NCBI RefSeq assembly: GCF_900100545.1
Contig: NZ_FNDP01000008.1
Coordinates: 1-64,000, forward strand
Source: Pseudobutyrivibrio sp. 49
Lineage (GTDB): Bacteria; Bacillota; Clostridia; Lachnospirales; Lachnospiraceae
DNA length: 64,000 nt
Direction of reading: 5' to 3'
Shown here: positions 8,923 to 19,244 of the stretch, piece by piece
Position numbering within the stretch: position 1 is the first letter of the stretch
Layout of the letters: each line of letters starts with the position of its first letter
The notes under the pieces: generated by a model
Databases searched by the model: none
What the model was told of the DNA's origin: nothing
What the model saw: only the letters and a program-made list of their open reading frames with translations
Translations under genes and position numbers: made by a program

Positions 8923-8968
8923 GTTAATCGCTTAACTAAAATATAGTCATCGAACCCCAAATCGTCAA
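8923..8968 (-). promoter_or_regulatory. malE promoter with LacI-type operator
   Basis: Minus strand TTGACG (8963-8968), a 17-nt spacer and TATATT (8940-8945). Directly downstream, over the expected transcription start, lies the near-palindrome GTTAATCGCTTAAC (8923-8936). The same TTAA-N-CG-N-TTAA core occurs before the adjacent LacI gene (10128-10139), so repression and autoregulation by that regulator are likely. Confidence 0.75.
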
Positions 8969-9030
8969 GAGGGATTTTTTATTTTGTGATTAATTGACAA
9001 AAAGAGACCAATTTAATTTGGCTAAAAAAT

Positions 9031-9063
9031 ACAAAAAAGGCTTCCCCGAAAATGGGAAGCCTT
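9031..9063 (-). terminator. Terminator of the malR-like gene
   Basis: AAGGCTTCCC (9037-9046) and GGGAAGCCTT (9054-9063) form a perfect 10-bp stem. On the minus strand TTTTTTGTATTTTTT follows. A second hairpin CGTCAGC-TTT-GCTGACG (9074-9090) lies between it and the stop codon. Confidence 0.85.
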
Positions 9064-9093
9064 ACACCTCATCCGTCAGCTTTGCTGACGCTT

Positions 9094-10107
9094 TTATTCA
9101 CTTATATCCTTTACTGACTGACGTTCTATCAGCTGCACCGGCAAATGCAGATCTTCTCCGCCATCCTTTTCTCCCTCAAGAATCCTGAACATTCCTTCCA
9201 CAGCTGCTTTAGCCTTGGCAGAAAAATCCTGAGAAATTGTAGTAAGCTTAGGCGTCATGAATTCGCACTCTGGTAAATTATCAAAACCGACCACGGAAAT
9301 ATCCTCCGGCACCTTAAGACCACACTGCTTTATTCCTTCTACTACACCAAAGGCAACCACATCCGACATGGTGGCTACGGCAGTGTATTTCTTCTTTGCA
9401 AGCATCACATCCAGTCCAGTGCTTACTGCGTTTTTGTATATAGTATCTACCTTGAAAACATCATCCTCAGTAAAATCTATATTAAGCTCCTTCAGGGCTG
9501 CAGTAAAGCCCAGATATCGCTCTCTTACTACTCCTGTCTCATGATAGTCAGGGCAGACTAAAGCTATATTTCTATGGCCCTTTCCAGCCAGATATCTGGC
9601 AGAAAGATATCCACCTCTATAGTCATCCAGACCAACATTAACTGTATCCTTGATGTCTGAATATGTATCAAGAAATACTACAGGCGCACCCAGAGCTTCC
9701 TGTATTTCTGCCACATCCTTTTCCATTACACCAAGGAAAAATGCTCCATCTACGTTCCATGAAGAAAGCAGAGGTATTACCGCCCTGCAGTCTGGAACGC
9801 ATCTCAGCATAAGATAATAATCCCTGTTTCTTACAAAACGCTCGATGGCAGCCACCATGCGGGCATAGTATGGGTTCATGAGGAAATCATCCTCAGCCCC
9901 TATATATGGAACCACCAAACCAAGAATCTTACTCTCTTTTTTAGCGAGAGATCTGGCCATGGCATTTGGCTTATAGTCTACTTCTTTGATGATTTTTTCT
10001 ATTTTTTCTCTGGTTTCCTGAGAAACCTTGCTGTTGTTACCATTTAGAACATTTGACACTGTAGCGGTACTAACCCCGGCAAGTGCCGCAATATCTTTTA
10101 AATTCAT
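9094..10107 (-). CDS. malR: LacI-family transcriptional regulator (MalR-like)
   Basis: A 337-residue regulator. Residues 1-40 are the LacI helix-turn-helix with hinge (MNLKDIAALAGVSTATVSNV), and the rest is a periplasmic-binding-protein-like ligand domain ending in the usual LIERQSV segment. GGGGAA precedes the ATG at 10107. It is transcribed in the same direction as malEFG, upstream of them. Matching operators lie before itself and before malE, so it probably represses the maltodextrin importer and its own gene and is released by a maltodextrin-derived sugar. The ligand is inferred. Confidence 0.87.
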   Translation of the reverse strand: MNLKDIAALAGVSTATVSNVLNGNNSKVSQETREKIEKIIKEVDYKPNAMARSLAKKESKILGLVVPYIGAEDDFLMNPYYARMVAAIERFVRNRDYYLMLRCVPDCRAVIPLLSSWNVDGAFFLGVMEKDVAEIQEALGAPVVFLDTYSDIKDTVNVGLDDYRGGYLSARYLAGKGHRNIALVCPDYHETGVVRERYLGFTAALKELNIDFTEDDVFKVDTIYKNAVSTGLDVMLAKKKYTAVATMSDVVAFGVVEGIKQCGLKVPEDISVVGFDNLPECEFMTPKLTTISQDFSAKAKAAVEGMFRILEGEKDGGEDLHLPVQLIERQSVKDISE

Positions 10108-10125
10108 CTTTATTCCCCATTCTTA

Positions 10126-10141
10126 GATTAAACGATTAACC
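10126..10141 (-). promoter_or_regulatory. LacI-type operator before malR
   Basis: GATTAAACGATTAACC (10126-10141) contains the near-palindrome TTAAACGATTAA. It matches the malE operator TTAATCGCTTAA (read as TTAAGCGATTAA on the minus strand) except at one base. It lies about 20 nt upstream of the malR start. Confidence 0.65.
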
Positions 10142-10187
10142 ACTAATAACTATAAGCCTTTTGCCAATTGATTGTCAATTAATTCAC

Positions 10188-12440
10188 CTACATTAACTCA
10201 AGCAAAGCATCCTTAACCATAAGGTTAATATTAGCACCTGAAATCCACTGCTTTAGCTCATCCATAGACTTACAGCTTCTGACTGCATCAAAGGTTCTCT
10301 CCTTTTCCAAGATATCCATCCAGCCATTCTCAAGGATAGAAAACGCTGCAGCCTCAATATCATTCTCAACTCTTAGCTTTCCTTCAATCTCCCAGATATA
10401 ATCCTGCTGAACTGGAATCTCAGGAGTAAGATGGTTCTCCACTTTTCCTTCCAAACCAATAACCTGGATTTCGTATGTACGTTTTTTTGGAATAAGTGAA
10501 AGATTGCCCTCTGCCCCATGGATAACTACACGAGTGACATTCCTATCACTAATATATTCAGTGGTAAATCTTGTGGTTACAAAATCTCCATTTTCAAAGT
10601 TCTTGCTGCAACCATCATCCTCAAACATGGTAAACTCACCATTTTCTCCTGCACCGATAAGAAGTTTAATGTTTACTGGATTACTTACATCATTTCCAAC
10701 ATTCAATGATAATGGCACTATTCCACCAGCCTTAATAAGAACTGGAATGGAATCAATTGTTCTGTAAAGATTTCTTCTGCCTTCTGTATATCTGTAGCCT
10801 GTGAAAATATCGAACCAGACGCCCTCTGGAATAAGCATATTTGCCTTTGCCATACGGAGATTATCATCTGTCTTTTCAGTAATTGCTCCTACCAAAAGAT
10901 TATCTCCAAAGAAATATTCATTTCCTACCTCGTAAGCATCCTTCTTATCGTTTATACGATAATACATTGGTTCCAAAAGCATCTGACCATCTGTGTACAT
11001 CTTATAATTCATAGAATAGATGTATGGAATCAGCTGATGACGAAGGCGCATAAATTCTCCCATAACTCTTCTATAAGGCTCAGAAACATTCCAAGGCTCC
11101 TTATTGAAGAATGGGCTGCAGCTGCTGTGTAATCTCATAATTGGAGAGAATACACCAAACTGAATCCATCTTATAAGACGCTCCTCATCCTTTGTGCCCA
11201 TCATGTGGCCACCAATGTCATGGCTCCACCAACCGTATCCAATGTTTGAAGACAACGCTGTGAAATAAGGCTGAAAATCCAGACTCTTCCACGTAGCTAC
11301 AGTATCTCCTGAAAATCCCACAGGATATCTGTGGCTTCCCACTCCGCCATAGCGAGAGAAAATCATTCCACGACGATTTCCTCTGTTTGAATCCTCATAG
11401 TGATAATGATTCAAAAGGAATAATGGGTCTACAGCATTTTCCTCTCCGGTGCCCTGCTGCCAGTCTATCCACCAGAAATCCACACCATCATCCTCATAAG
11501 GATCCATTACTATATCAAAATAAGCTTTTCTAAATTCAGCATCTGAAAAATCAAATTCAATTGGTCTTTCACTGGCAGGATCCACTCCCAGTCTCTTTGC
11601 CATCTTTTCATACATTGACTCAAATGCTCTGATTCCATCTGCTGGATGTAAATTAAGTGTTGTTGCAAGTCCCCTATTTTTTAGTCCCTTCAAAAAGCCC
11701 TTATAATCTGGAAATAAATCTTCATTCCAGGTATAGCCTGTCCAGCCAGTTCCGTACTTTGGATCAACATTTGTAACATGCCAGTCCATATCCAAAACTG
11801 CCACTGAAACAGGGATATTCTCCTGCTCCATTTTATCTAAAAGCTGATTGTATTCCTCTGCTGAATAGGCATAATAACGGCTCCACCAGTTGCCAAGCGC
11901 ATATCTAGGCAGCATAGGTGTTTTTCCACAAAGTGTGAAGAAATCCTTCAATCCGCCTCTGTAATCCTTTCCATATCCAAAGAAATAAAGATCATGCCCT
12001 TTATTTTCTCTTGCTACAAATTCTCCATCAATCAGCAATGCACTGTCACTGTCATCAAGGACAGCAAAACCCTTTTCTCCAAAAATTCCATATTCAAGAC
12101 AGACACCACCATCTGCGTTATCAAGTGTACGGGCAGTACCATAAAGGTTTTTGTCTGAATTTCCATAAACGATGCTATAATGCCAAACCTCGCCGTTTTC
12201 TTTAAGCTCAATAGTCAGACCATCTGTGGAAAACTCCCTGCCATCGTATTTAAAAATCAAATCATCTGTCTCTAAAATAAGGAGTCCATCCTTGTGAAGT
12301 GTTGTGTACTCCACCTTTGGAAATGATCTGTTCACCACCATCTGAGTTGGTGCATCAACAAAATCATAACCAGCCTGATACTCCATTCGAATAAGCCTGC
12401 TGGTAAGCACAGTTATTCTATATTTATTTCCAATTGTCAT
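10188..12440 (-). CDS. GH31 family glycosidase (alpha-glucosidase type)
   Basis: A 750-residue cytoplasmic enzyme with no signal peptide. The start at 12440 (MTIGNKYR) is chosen because AGAGAGG lies just upstream; a longer frame to 12533 lacks an RBS and encodes an unlikely hydrophobic leader. The GH31 catalytic segments are WWIDWQQG (nucleophile Asp about 323) and GFSGDTVATW (acid/base Asp about 377), followed by DIGGHMMG and RLHSS. Such enzymes release glucose from alpha-linked oligosaccharides, or act on isomaltose, nigerose or xylosides. The mal neighbours favour maltodextrin or branched dextrin products. Exact specificity cannot be read from sequence. Confidence 0.88.
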   Translation of the reverse strand: MTIGNKYRITVLTSRLIRMEYQAGYDFVDAPTQMVVNRSFPKVEYTTLHKDGLLILETDDLIFKYDGREFSTDGLTIELKENGEVWHYSIVYGNSDKNLYGTARTLDNADGGVCLEYGIFGEKGFAVLDDSDSALLIDGEFVARENKGHDLYFFGYGKDYRGGLKDFFTLCGKTPMLPRYALGNWWSRYYAYSAEEYNQLLDKMEQENIPVSVAVLDMDWHVTNVDPKYGTGWTGYTWNEDLFPDYKGFLKGLKNRGLATTLNLHPADGIRAFESMYEKMAKRLGVDPASERPIEFDFSDAEFRKAYFDIVMDPYEDDGVDFWWIDWQQGTGEENAVDPLFLLNHYHYEDSNRGNRRGMIFSRYGGVGSHRYPVGFSGDTVATWKSLDFQPYFTALSSNIGYGWWSHDIGGHMMGTKDEERLIRWIQFGVFSPIMRLHSSCSPFFNKEPWNVSEPYRRVMGEFMRLRHQLIPYIYSMNYKMYTDGQMLLEPMYYRINDKKDAYEVGNEYFFGDNLLVGAITEKTDDNLRMAKANMLIPEGVWFDIFTGYRYTEGRRNLYRTIDSIPVLIKAGGIVPLSLNVGNDVSNPVNIKLLIGAGENGEFTMFEDDGCSKNFENGDFVTTRFTTEYISDRNVTRVVIHGAEGNLSLIPKKRTYEIQVIGLEGKVENHLTPEIPVQQDYIWEIEGKLRVENDIEAAAFSILENGWMDILEKERTFDAVRSCKSMDELKQWISGANINLMVKDALLELM

Positions 12441-12531
12441 CGTCGACCTCTCTCTACTACATAAAACTATAATTACAGAGCTCGAACCTTTTGTTGGGGA
12501 TAAAAAGAGATAAAAAAGAATTTTAGACAAC

Positions 12532-12565
12532 AAAAGGTTTTCGCCATAATAAGCGAAAACCTTTT
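12532..12565 (-). terminator. Terminator of the chemoreceptor gene
   Basis: AAAAGGTTTTCGC (12532-12544) and GCGAAAACCTTTT (12553-12565) pair perfectly over 13 bp with an 8-nt loop, 51 nt after the chemoreceptor stop. Confidence 0.8.
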
Positions 12566-12615
12566 AACCCATGTCCGTATTATACGTTGCACCAAATCTA
12601 ATTGCAACTATTATT

Positions 12616-14385
12616 TTACAGAGATGTAAATTTCTGAGTTGTATCGTTCAGCTGCTCTGTAACCTCGGTATTCTTGTCCATGGCCTTGAAAATGTTCTTA
12701 ATACCAGTAACAATCTCTGCTGAATTCTCTGCACTCATAGTAATTGCTGTAGAGCTTTCACGAACGGAATTTGTAATTGTATCTACAGAATCAACCATAT
12801 CCTTCATAATTACATTAAGGCTTTCTGCCTTCTCAGTAAATTCTGTAAGCATCTCGTTCATAACCTCTGCAGTATGTCCATACTTCTCGCCAGTATCAAC
12901 GAACTCATCATAATCTCCGATTACAGTTCCATTGATGAAATCAAGAACCTCTTCTGCACTGGAAGCCAAAGTCTTAACTGCCGCTGTAACTTCACTGGCT
13001 ATCTCCTGAATAGTAGCTGCGGTCTGTCTTGAATTAGCAGCAAGCTTACTAATCTCATCAGCAACAACTGCGAAGCCCTTTCCTGCTTCGCCTGCTCTTG
13101 CAGCCTCAATAGAAGCATTAAGAGCAAGAAGATTTGTCTGGCTGGCAATGTCCAAAATATCATTTGTAAGATCACTAATCTGATCAACTTTCTCTGAATC
13201 CTTAACTGACTTTTCAAGTGTCTCTGAAAGATCTGCCATCTTAATGCCTACATCTGACTTCTTGGTATTAACCTTAATCTGAAGCTCCTCTGCCTCAGTC
13301 TTAATTTCGTTTGCTGTCTGCGAGCCTTCCTCAGCCTGATTTGTAATCTTTTCAGCTGCTTCTTTAACATCCTCAACACTCTCATTGATTGATGCAAGAA
13401 TACCAACTACAGATTCCATATTAGCTGAAAGCTCCTCAAGTGCTGCAGAGGAACTTGTTACATTATCATCTGCAATCTGAAGCTGTGAGTTAACCTCCTC
13501 AGAACTATCTCTAAGTACTCCTGTACCATCCTTAACATCCTTCATAATTCCCTGAAGTGTCTCGATGAAATGATTTATACCATTCTTGATATAAAGAAGC
13601 TCTGATCTGGTCTTTGTATTAATTCTTGCTGTAAGATCGCCCTGTCCCCTTTGGATGCTATCGATAATATCATTTACCTCAGCACTCATAGACTTGATTC
13701 GTGCAACTACACTTCTATAGGTCATGAGGAAGTTGAAGATAATAAGTAAAATGAAAATACCAATACCGATTGCAGCTATAATATTTCCTCTCTTAAGAAG
13801 GTAATTCATATTAGACTTGGTATTTGAAGAGTTTTCTTCGATTGCCTCATCCAAAATCTCTGTTGAATGGATAATAGCAACCTTCTGAATCTCTGCCTTA
13901 TCAAAGAGTATCGCATATGCGTTATCCTGATCTCCAGCATCACACTTCTCGATTGCCTTATCAATAAATGAGCACATTCTGTCGTACTGAGCTTCAATTT
14001 CCTGAAGCTGTGCTGCTGCGTCCTCATTGCTGTATGCGGCAAAATCTGTGGTCAGCTGTGAAATATCCTCTGCTATTGTAGACTTAGCCACTTCTATCTG
14101 AGGCAACAATGCTTCCTGCGTTTCTGCTGAGCCTGATGCTATATAACCAGTTACCTGATCATAAAGAGACATAATATCTGTTTTCAGCTTTGCATCATGT
14201 GTAGTCAGATTCATCATTGAATCAAACATCTCAACACTGGTGCTTGTAGAGGTGTTCATTGATGTCATGATCATAACCATAACTATCAAAAATGCTATAA
14301 GCATACCAATATTTAAGAGAGATATCTGTACAACTATTGAATGAATTCCGCCTACTTTTACGTCTCCGTTATCCTTCTTACTCAT
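12616..14385 (-). CDS. Methyl-accepting chemotaxis protein
   Basis: A 589-residue transmembrane chemoreceptor. The ATG at 14385 follows a run of six Gs at good spacing; the GTG at 14394 is unlikely. Order: TM1 at about 20-42, an extracellular helical-bundle sensor (about 45-190), TM2, HAMP domain, and a long coiled-coil signalling domain whose tip has [20 protein letters not shown] at about 420-440. It follows a sugar-binding lipoprotein gene by 17 nt and shares its terminator. The sensor may therefore read the occupancy of that binding protein, steering swimming toward the sugar. That partnership is inferred from gene order. Confidence 0.92.
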   Translation of the reverse strand: MSKKDNGDVKVGGIHSIVVQISLLNIGMLIAFLIVMVMIMTSMNTSTSTSVEMFDSMMNLTTHDAKLKTDIMSLYDQVTGYIASGSAETQEALLPQIEVAKSTIAEDISQLTTDFAAYSNEDAAAQLQEIEAQYDRMCSFIDKAIEKCDAGDQDNAYAILFDKAEIQKVAIIHSTEILDEAIEENSSNTKSNMNYLLKRGNIIAAIGIGIFILLIIFNFLMTYRSVVARIKSMSAEVNDIIDSIQRGQGDLTARINTKTRSELLYIKNGINHFIETLQGIMKDVKDGTGVLRDSSEEVNSQLQIADDNVTSSSAALEELSANMESVVGILASINESVEDVKEAAEKITNQAEEGSQTANEIKTEAEELQIKVNTKKSDVGIKMADLSETLEKSVKDSEKVDQISDLTNDILDIASQTNLLALNASIEAARAGEAGKGFAVVADEISKLAANSRQTAATIQEIASEVTAAVKTLASSAEEVLDFINGTVIGDYDEFVDTGEKYGHTAEVMNEMLTEFTEKAESLNVIMKDMVDSVDTITNSVRESSTAITMSAENSAEIVTGIKNIFKAMDKNTEVTEQLNDTTQKFTSL

Positions 14386-14402
14386 AACAAACACCCCCCT
14401 TC

Positions 14403-15710
14403 CTATAATTTAGCGTACCATTCTTCAATGGTACGATTGAACTCATCCCTAAAGCCTTCCGCAGTAAGCTCTCCATTTGCATATCTATAATAGCTGTAGC
14501 AGAAGCCTCCTTCTCCGTTACCAATACCTTCAGGCAGGTTCATCCAATGCCAGTTGGAGGTTTTTCCTGACGCAATGTAGTCTGAAATAGTCTGTGCGAA
14601 TGGATCTGAAGCCACATACTTGCAATCTGTAAATGGGCTTACACAACCTGCTGATTCTACCAAAATCTTCTGGCCTGCATCCTCTGAACACCACTGAAGA
14701 AACGCCTCAGATGCTGCCACATTTCCTTCCTTGAATACTGCCCACCATGAAGGTGCCGCTGTAAGTATTGTCTCCATTCCATCCTCAAATGCATATGGAA
14801 CCATTCCTACCTTGAAGCTTCCAGCGGCTGCATAAGCTTCAGAAGAGGTAAGAGATGCACCAATCCATGAACCCTGTGTGATAAATGCGTACTTTCCAGC
14901 TGCGAAATTTGCAACCTGATCATCGTAAATACCAGTTGTTAAAAGCTCTGGGTCAGAGTATTGATTAAACAAACCTATCATATTTGCAAAATTTAGGAAT
15001 CTGGAATCATCCACCTTCTTATCATTTGCAATCATATCGATGTAGGTTGTATCATCACGTGCCAATCCAGAATCTATATATGCGCCAGTAATATGATTAC
15101 CAGCTGACCAGCCTAAATTAACTGGCTCTGCACAATAACCAATTACTGCTTTAAGTCCTAATGCATCCTTATTAGCAGCTACTGCTTCGAAAGCAGCACG
15201 AAGAGCATCTGGTCCTGTGATAGACGCTGGGTCAACACCGCACTTCTCTAAAATGTCAGCATTATATGCCAATCCGATAGCCTCTGTAGTATAAGGGAAG
15301 CCCAGAGTTCCATATGTACTGTCTACATAGGCGGCCTCTGTTCTCTTTGCCCAGTCCTGATTGCTCATATCTACAAGCAGACCTTCCCAATTACCAAAGC
15401 CCGAAGCCTCGCAGGCAATTATATCTGGCATCTGGTCAGACAGATAATATCCCTTTAATGTTGCCTGTGCATCAACACCAGCTGGGACATTAATCACCTT
15501 TACCTCCACGCCAGTGGCTGCCTGATAAGCCTTAGCAAGCTCTTCAACCTGAGAATTAATCTCACTTTTGATGTTTACCATCGTAATTGAGCCACCAGCA
15601 GATGTATCACCAGCATCACCACTTGCTGCCTCTTCCTGCTTTCCACAACCACCCAAAACAGTGGCCATAACCAGGAACAAACACATCCACACACTAATCT
15701 GCTTTCTCAT
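14403..15710 (-). CDS. Sugar-binding lipoprotein of CUT1 type, paired with a chemoreceptor
   Basis: A 435-residue extracellular solute-binding protein with a lipoprotein signal (VLGGC, Cys22) and a family 1 sugar-binding fold ([20 protein letters not shown] near the N-terminus). No permease follows. The next gene is the chemoreceptor, and the preceding permease pair is cut off by a terminator at 15849-15868. It may serve as a chemotaxis ligand sensor, as an alternative receptor for the neighbouring permeases, or both. No strong sigmaA promoter is evident in the 174-nt upstream gap: TATACT is present without a clear -35 box. Confidence 0.85.
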   Translation of the reverse strand: MRKQISVWMCLFLVMATVLGGCGKQEEAASGDAGDTSAGGSITMVNIKSEINSQVEELAKAYQAATGVEVKVINVPAGVDAQATLKGYYLSDQMPDIIACEASGFGNWEGLLVDMSNQDWAKRTEAAYVDSTYGTLGFPYTTEAIGLAYNADILEKCGVDPASITGPDALRAAFEAVAANKDALGLKAVIGYCAEPVNLGWSAGNHITGAYIDSGLARDDTTYIDMIANDKKVDDSRFLNFANMIGLFNQYSDPELLTTGIYDDQVANFAAGKYAFITQGSWIGASLTSSEAYAAAGSFKVGMVPYAFEDGMETILTAAPSWWAVFKEGNVAASEAFLQWCSEDAGQKILVESAGCVSPFTDCKYVASDPFAQTISDYIASGKTSNWHWMNLPEGIGNGEGGFCYSYYRYANGELTAEGFRDEFNRTIEEWYAKL

Positions 15711-15839
15711 AAGTTTTCCCCTCCTGCCCTATTAGTAAGCATATGTCTACCCAATTAGTATAGGGAACTTAGATTAAAAAACTGTGAATTATCTATTAAA
15801 GTTCATGTCTTAGAGAATATTATCTGATAATTATCCTAG

Positions 15840-15868
15840 ACAAAAAAAGAGTCTCCCGAAGGAGACTC
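15840..15868 (-). terminator. Terminator after the second importer operon
   Basis: GAGTCTCC (15849-15856) and GGAGACTC (15861-15868) form an 8-bp stem with a CGAA loop. On the minus strand TTTTTTTG follows. It lies 16 nt after the permease stop at 15885. Confidence 0.88.
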
Positions 15869-15884
15869 AATAATTAAAGGAGCA

Positions 15885-16733
15885 CTATTCCTTTACACCA
15901 CCAAGTGCAACACCTGCAATGATGAATTTTGAAAGGAACAAGTACGCGATGATAATAGGTACGATTGCAACAGTAATCATCATGTAAACCTTTCCCATAT
16001 CGAAGTTCATATAATCAGCACCACGAAGAGTAGCAATAAGAATAGGAACTGTAGCCTTCTCCTTTGACTGGAGAATAAGTGCTGGAACAAAGTAGTTATT
16101 CCATGAACCTACGAATGTGAAGATGGCCTGTACTGCAACAGCTGGCTTCATGATAGGGAAGATAATTCTGTTGAATATCTTCATCTCAGAGCAACCATCA
16201 ATTCTTGCAGCCTCAACAAGTGAAAGCTGAAGGTTTGACTGAAGGTAGCTGTACATGAAATAGAAAACAGCTGGTGATGCAATCGAAGGTAAAATAAGTG
16301 GAATTAATGTATCATATAATCCCATATTTGTAATCAGACGAAGGAAACCAAGTGCTGTAACCTGTGTAGGCATTACAAGGATAATCATGATGAATGTAAA
16401 TGCCACCTTCTTAAGCTTGAAGTCATAAACATAAAGTCCATAAGCAGTAAGTGCTGAGAAGTATGTACAGATTGCAGCGCAAAGGCTGGATACGATAATA
16501 CTGTTTCCGATACCCTTCATCATCGGGAATGTACCGTCATTAGCAACTGCGTTAAAATTCTTACCGAAGTAATTCTTTGGAAGAGCTGAGAAGCCCTTCT
16601 GTAAATCTGCATGCGAACATGTAGAGTTAATAATCAAAATATAGAAGAAGAATAAGCACATAAAAGCAAGAATAATTAAAACTAAATGTGCTATGAAGCT
16701 TCTTGCAACTCCCGCAAAATCTTTTCTTGCCAT
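15885..16733 (-). CDS. CUT1 sugar ABC transporter permease (MalG type)
   Basis: A 282-residue membrane protein with six membrane segments and the EAA loop EAARIDGCSEMKIFNRIIFP at about 180-200. Its start overlaps the stop of the partner permease by one base (TAATG). It is third in the operon binding protein - permease - permease. No ATPase is encoded; a shared MsmK-type ATPase is probable. The substrate is unknown. The neighbouring GH94 phosphorylase points to a beta-linked glucose oligosaccharide. Confidence 0.87.
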   Translation of the reverse strand: MARKDFAGVARSFIAHLVLIILAFMCLFFFYILIINSTCSHADLQKGFSALPKNYFGKNFNAVANDGTFPMMKGIGNSIIVSSLCAAICTYFSALTAYGLYVYDFKLKKVAFTFIMIILVMPTQVTALGFLRLITNMGLYDTLIPLILPSIASPAVFYFMYSYLQSNLQLSLVEAARIDGCSEMKIFNRIIFPIMKPAVAVQAIFTFVGSWNNYFVPALILQSKEKATVPILIATLRGADYMNFDMGKVYMMITVAIVPIIIAYLFLSKFIIAGVALGGVKE

Positions 16734-17695
16734 TAGTTCTTTCCTCCCTTCGCTGCCTTCATTCTCTTCTTGGCAGCTTTCTTTTCAGCCTTTGCATCAT
16801 TATCCTGTCCGTTTACCATCTTATAAACAACAAGGCAAAGAATACCGCTGACAATAAACAAATAAACTGAAAGTGCACCTGCGCGACCGTAATCTGGAGC
16901 GCGAAGTAAGTTGTTGAGCCACATAATAAGTGTGTAGCTTGTTCTGTTTGGATTTCCCTGTCCGTTTGTAAGGATCTGAGGAACGTCAAACATCTGAAGA
17001 CCACCGATAAGTGATGTGATTAATGTGTAAGTCAAAATAGGTCTGATAAGTGGCAATGTGATATGGAAGAATGACTGTCTAGGTGTGCAGCCATCGATTG
17101 ATGCAGCCTCGAAAATATCAGGGCTGATACCCATAATTGCCGCCATAAGCATGATTGTTGTATTACCAAACCACATAAGGAAATTCATAAGTGCAATAAG
17201 AAGTCTTGTTCCTACTGGTGTTCCCATGAAATCAATTGGTCCATTTACAATTCCAAGACCTGTAAGGATGTTGTTAACAGGACCTGATGTTGAGAACAAA
17301 GTAAAGAATAACATTGCAAATGCTGATGCCATAATAAGATTTGGTAAATATATCACCACCTTGAAGAACTGTTCACAACGGATTTTAAGTCGAACATCTA
17401 CAAACCATGAAGCAAGTAGAAGTGCGATGATAATCTGCGGAACAAATCCAATCATCCAAAGGATAAAGGTATTTCCCATATATGTGAAGAAATCCGCACC
17501 CATCACATTGATATAGTTATCAAATCCCACGAAAGATGGTCCTACGATACGAAGACCAGAGCGGTAATATTCATAAAAACTATACCTAATCGTGTCTAAC
17601 AGTGGTATCAATGAAAAAATGAAATAAGTCACAAAGAAAGGCAATATGAAAAGGTAGCCATACTTTGCTCGGCTTATACTTTTTGCTTTTTTCAT
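16733..17695 (-). CDS. CUT1 sugar ABC transporter permease (MalF type)
   Basis: A 320-residue membrane subunit with a short cytoplasmic N-terminus, six membrane segments, the EAA loop EAASIDGCTPRQSFFHITLP at about 205-225 and a very basic Lys/Ala-rich C-terminal tail. It forms a heterodimeric channel with the next gene. A terminator-like hairpin at 17719-17740 separates it from the binding-protein gene and probably lowers permease expression relative to the receptor. Confidence 0.87.
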   Translation of the reverse strand: MKKAKSISRAKYGYLFILPFFVTYFIFSLIPLLDTIRYSFYEYYRSGLRIVGPSFVGFDNYINVMGADFFTYMGNTFILWMIGFVPQIIIALLLASWFVDVRLKIRCEQFFKVVIYLPNLIMASAFAMLFFTLFSTSGPVNNILTGLGIVNGPIDFMGTPVGTRLLIALMNFLMWFGNTTIMLMAAIMGISPDIFEAASIDGCTPRQSFFHITLPLIRPILTYTLITSLIGGLQMFDVPQILTNGQGNPNRTSYTLIMWLNNLLRAPDYGRAGALSVYLFIVSGILCLVVYKMVNGQDNDAKAEKKAAKKRMKAAKGGKN

Positions 17696-17711
17696 AATGT
17701 AAATCTCCTTA

Positions 17712-17740
17712 AAAAGTCGGGGCAGACTTATGCCTGCCCC
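17712..17740 (-). terminator. Attenuating hairpin between binding-protein and permease genes
   Basis: GGGGCAG (17719-17725) and CTGCCCC (17734-17740) form a GC-rich stem, followed on the minus strand by GACTTTTT. Partial termination here would leave more binding-protein mRNA than permease mRNA. Confidence 0.65.
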
Positions 17741-17782
17741 ATATATATTTGGGATGAATAGAGAAAGCTAAATTAGATATTT

Positions 17783-19192
17783 CTATTCTGGCCAGTTAAC
17801 AGCTGTGATATCTGGATATCTCTCCATAATAGCCTTTTCGAAGTTAGCCTTAGCTGTTTCGAAGTCAACCTGACCCTGGAAGTAATCACCAAATGAGCTC
17901 TGGATAAGCTCTACACAACCCTGATCATATGGTGAAAGTGTTGTCATCTTGATAGATGCAGCTGCTGGCTGGAAGTACTTGAATGGATTCTCACCGCCAA
18001 GGAACTCAGCACCAAAGCTCTCGTCCTCTGCGATTTCCTTCATACCAGACTGTGTATTTGTGAAATCAAGATAATCCTTTGTAATCTTCATAAGGTTATC
18101 CTTGTTTGCTGTAACAGCAAGGATGATTTCCTTAACGTGCTCTGGGTTATCTGTACCAGCACAACCGTGAACGAAAGAACCACCCCAGTTGAATGCCTGT
18201 GGACCATCTGTAACTGCCCATTCACCAGCTTCGCCATCCCAGTTTGGATTAAGTACGAAATCGATACCCCAAGCTGGAAGTAAGAAACCAAATACCTTTG
18301 AAGCAGAACCCATTGACTTGTTCCAATCATCTGTCCACTGACCCTTGATGTTCTTATCAAGAAGACCAGCATCAAGCCAATCCTTAGAATCGTTAATCCA
18401 GTTGATGATCTGTGGATCTACGTTAATCTCTGTTGAACCTTCCTCAACCCATGGAGCTGAAATGCTGTTTCCATAAGCACGGAATGTATCTGCATAACCT
18501 GCAAGTGTGAAGTAACCCTTAGCCTTAAGCTCTTCGCCTGAAGCCTTCATTGTTGCCCAATCAGCAACCTTTGCGTGAATCTCGTCTGGATCATCTGTTC
18601 CAAATGTATCCTGAGCGATGTCTCTACGATATACGAAAAGACATGGGCAAGCCTGCCATGTAGAACCTCTCTGTACTCCGTTAGCATCAGAAGCAACTGT
18701 CTTTGTGAAGTCATACTGATCAGCTAAATCTGTTTCTGGGTCAATACCGAGGTCTGTAAGTGGAATAGCTACATCTGCCTCAGCGTCTGTATACTTAACA
18801 ACATAATCTGTCTCTGAAAGGAACATATCAATCTTGTCATCATCTGCTGCTGTAGCCTGGTTTAAAAGACCCTCATCAAGCTTGCTCTGATATACACCGT
18901 CCTGGTTAGGATTTACTGTCCAGTGAATCTCTGTACCATCTGTAAGGTATGTGATTGTTCCATCGTCAGATGTGTGATCGACCTTGTCATAAACTGCCTC
19001 AACTCTTGTTCTGAACTCGTCGTTCCAGCAGTAAATGTTAATTACCTTTCCTTCTTCGCCTTCTGCAACATAGCTGCTATCCGCACTAGCATCTGCTGCA
19101 CCGCTGTTGTTACCAGCTGCGTCTCCCCCGCAAGCTGTAAGTCCTGCTACCATAGAGAAGGCAAGCATAAGACTAACTACTCTTTTTTTCAT
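17783..19192 (-). CDS. Sugar-binding lipoprotein of the second CUT1 importer
   Basis: A 469-residue lipoprotein with signal MKKRVVSLMLAFSMVAG and lipobox LTAC (Cys21). The mature part opens with VINIYCWNDEFRTRVEAVYD, a family 1 solute-binding start. It is first in its operon. A LacI-type palindrome (19245-19254) and a divergent AraC-family gene lie upstream, so both repression and activation are possible. The substrate is inferred to be an oligosaccharide handled by the GH94 enzyme on the other side of the AraC gene. Confidence 0.85.
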   Translation of the reverse strand: MKKRVVSLMLAFSMVAGLTACGGDAAGNNSGAADASADSSYVAEGEEGKVINIYCWNDEFRTRVEAVYDKVDHTSDDGTITYLTDGTEIHWTVNPNQDGVYQSKLDEGLLNQATAADDDKIDMFLSETDYVVKYTDAEADVAIPLTDLGIDPETDLADQYDFTKTVASDANGVQRGSTWQACPCLFVYRRDIAQDTFGTDDPDEIHAKVADWATMKASGEELKAKGYFTLAGYADTFRAYGNSISAPWVEEGSTEINVDPQIINWINDSKDWLDAGLLDKNIKGQWTDDWNKSMGSASKVFGFLLPAWGIDFVLNPNWDGEAGEWAVTDGPQAFNWGGSFVHGCAGTDNPEHVKEIILAVTANKDNLMKITKDYLDFTNTQSGMKEIAEDESFGAEFLGGENPFKYFQPAAASIKMTTLSPYDQGCVELIQSSFGDYFQGQVDFETAKANFEKAIMERYPDITAVNWPE

Positions 19193-19244
19193 TACTTTTT
19201 CCTCCTTAAAGAAAACTACTTTGGGATTCCGTTTTTATCTCCCT

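Noticed and set aside
17058-17516. 152-codon plus-strand frame
   Set aside because: Lies entirely within the permease gene, with no RBS and no family features; a shadow of the transmembrane codons.
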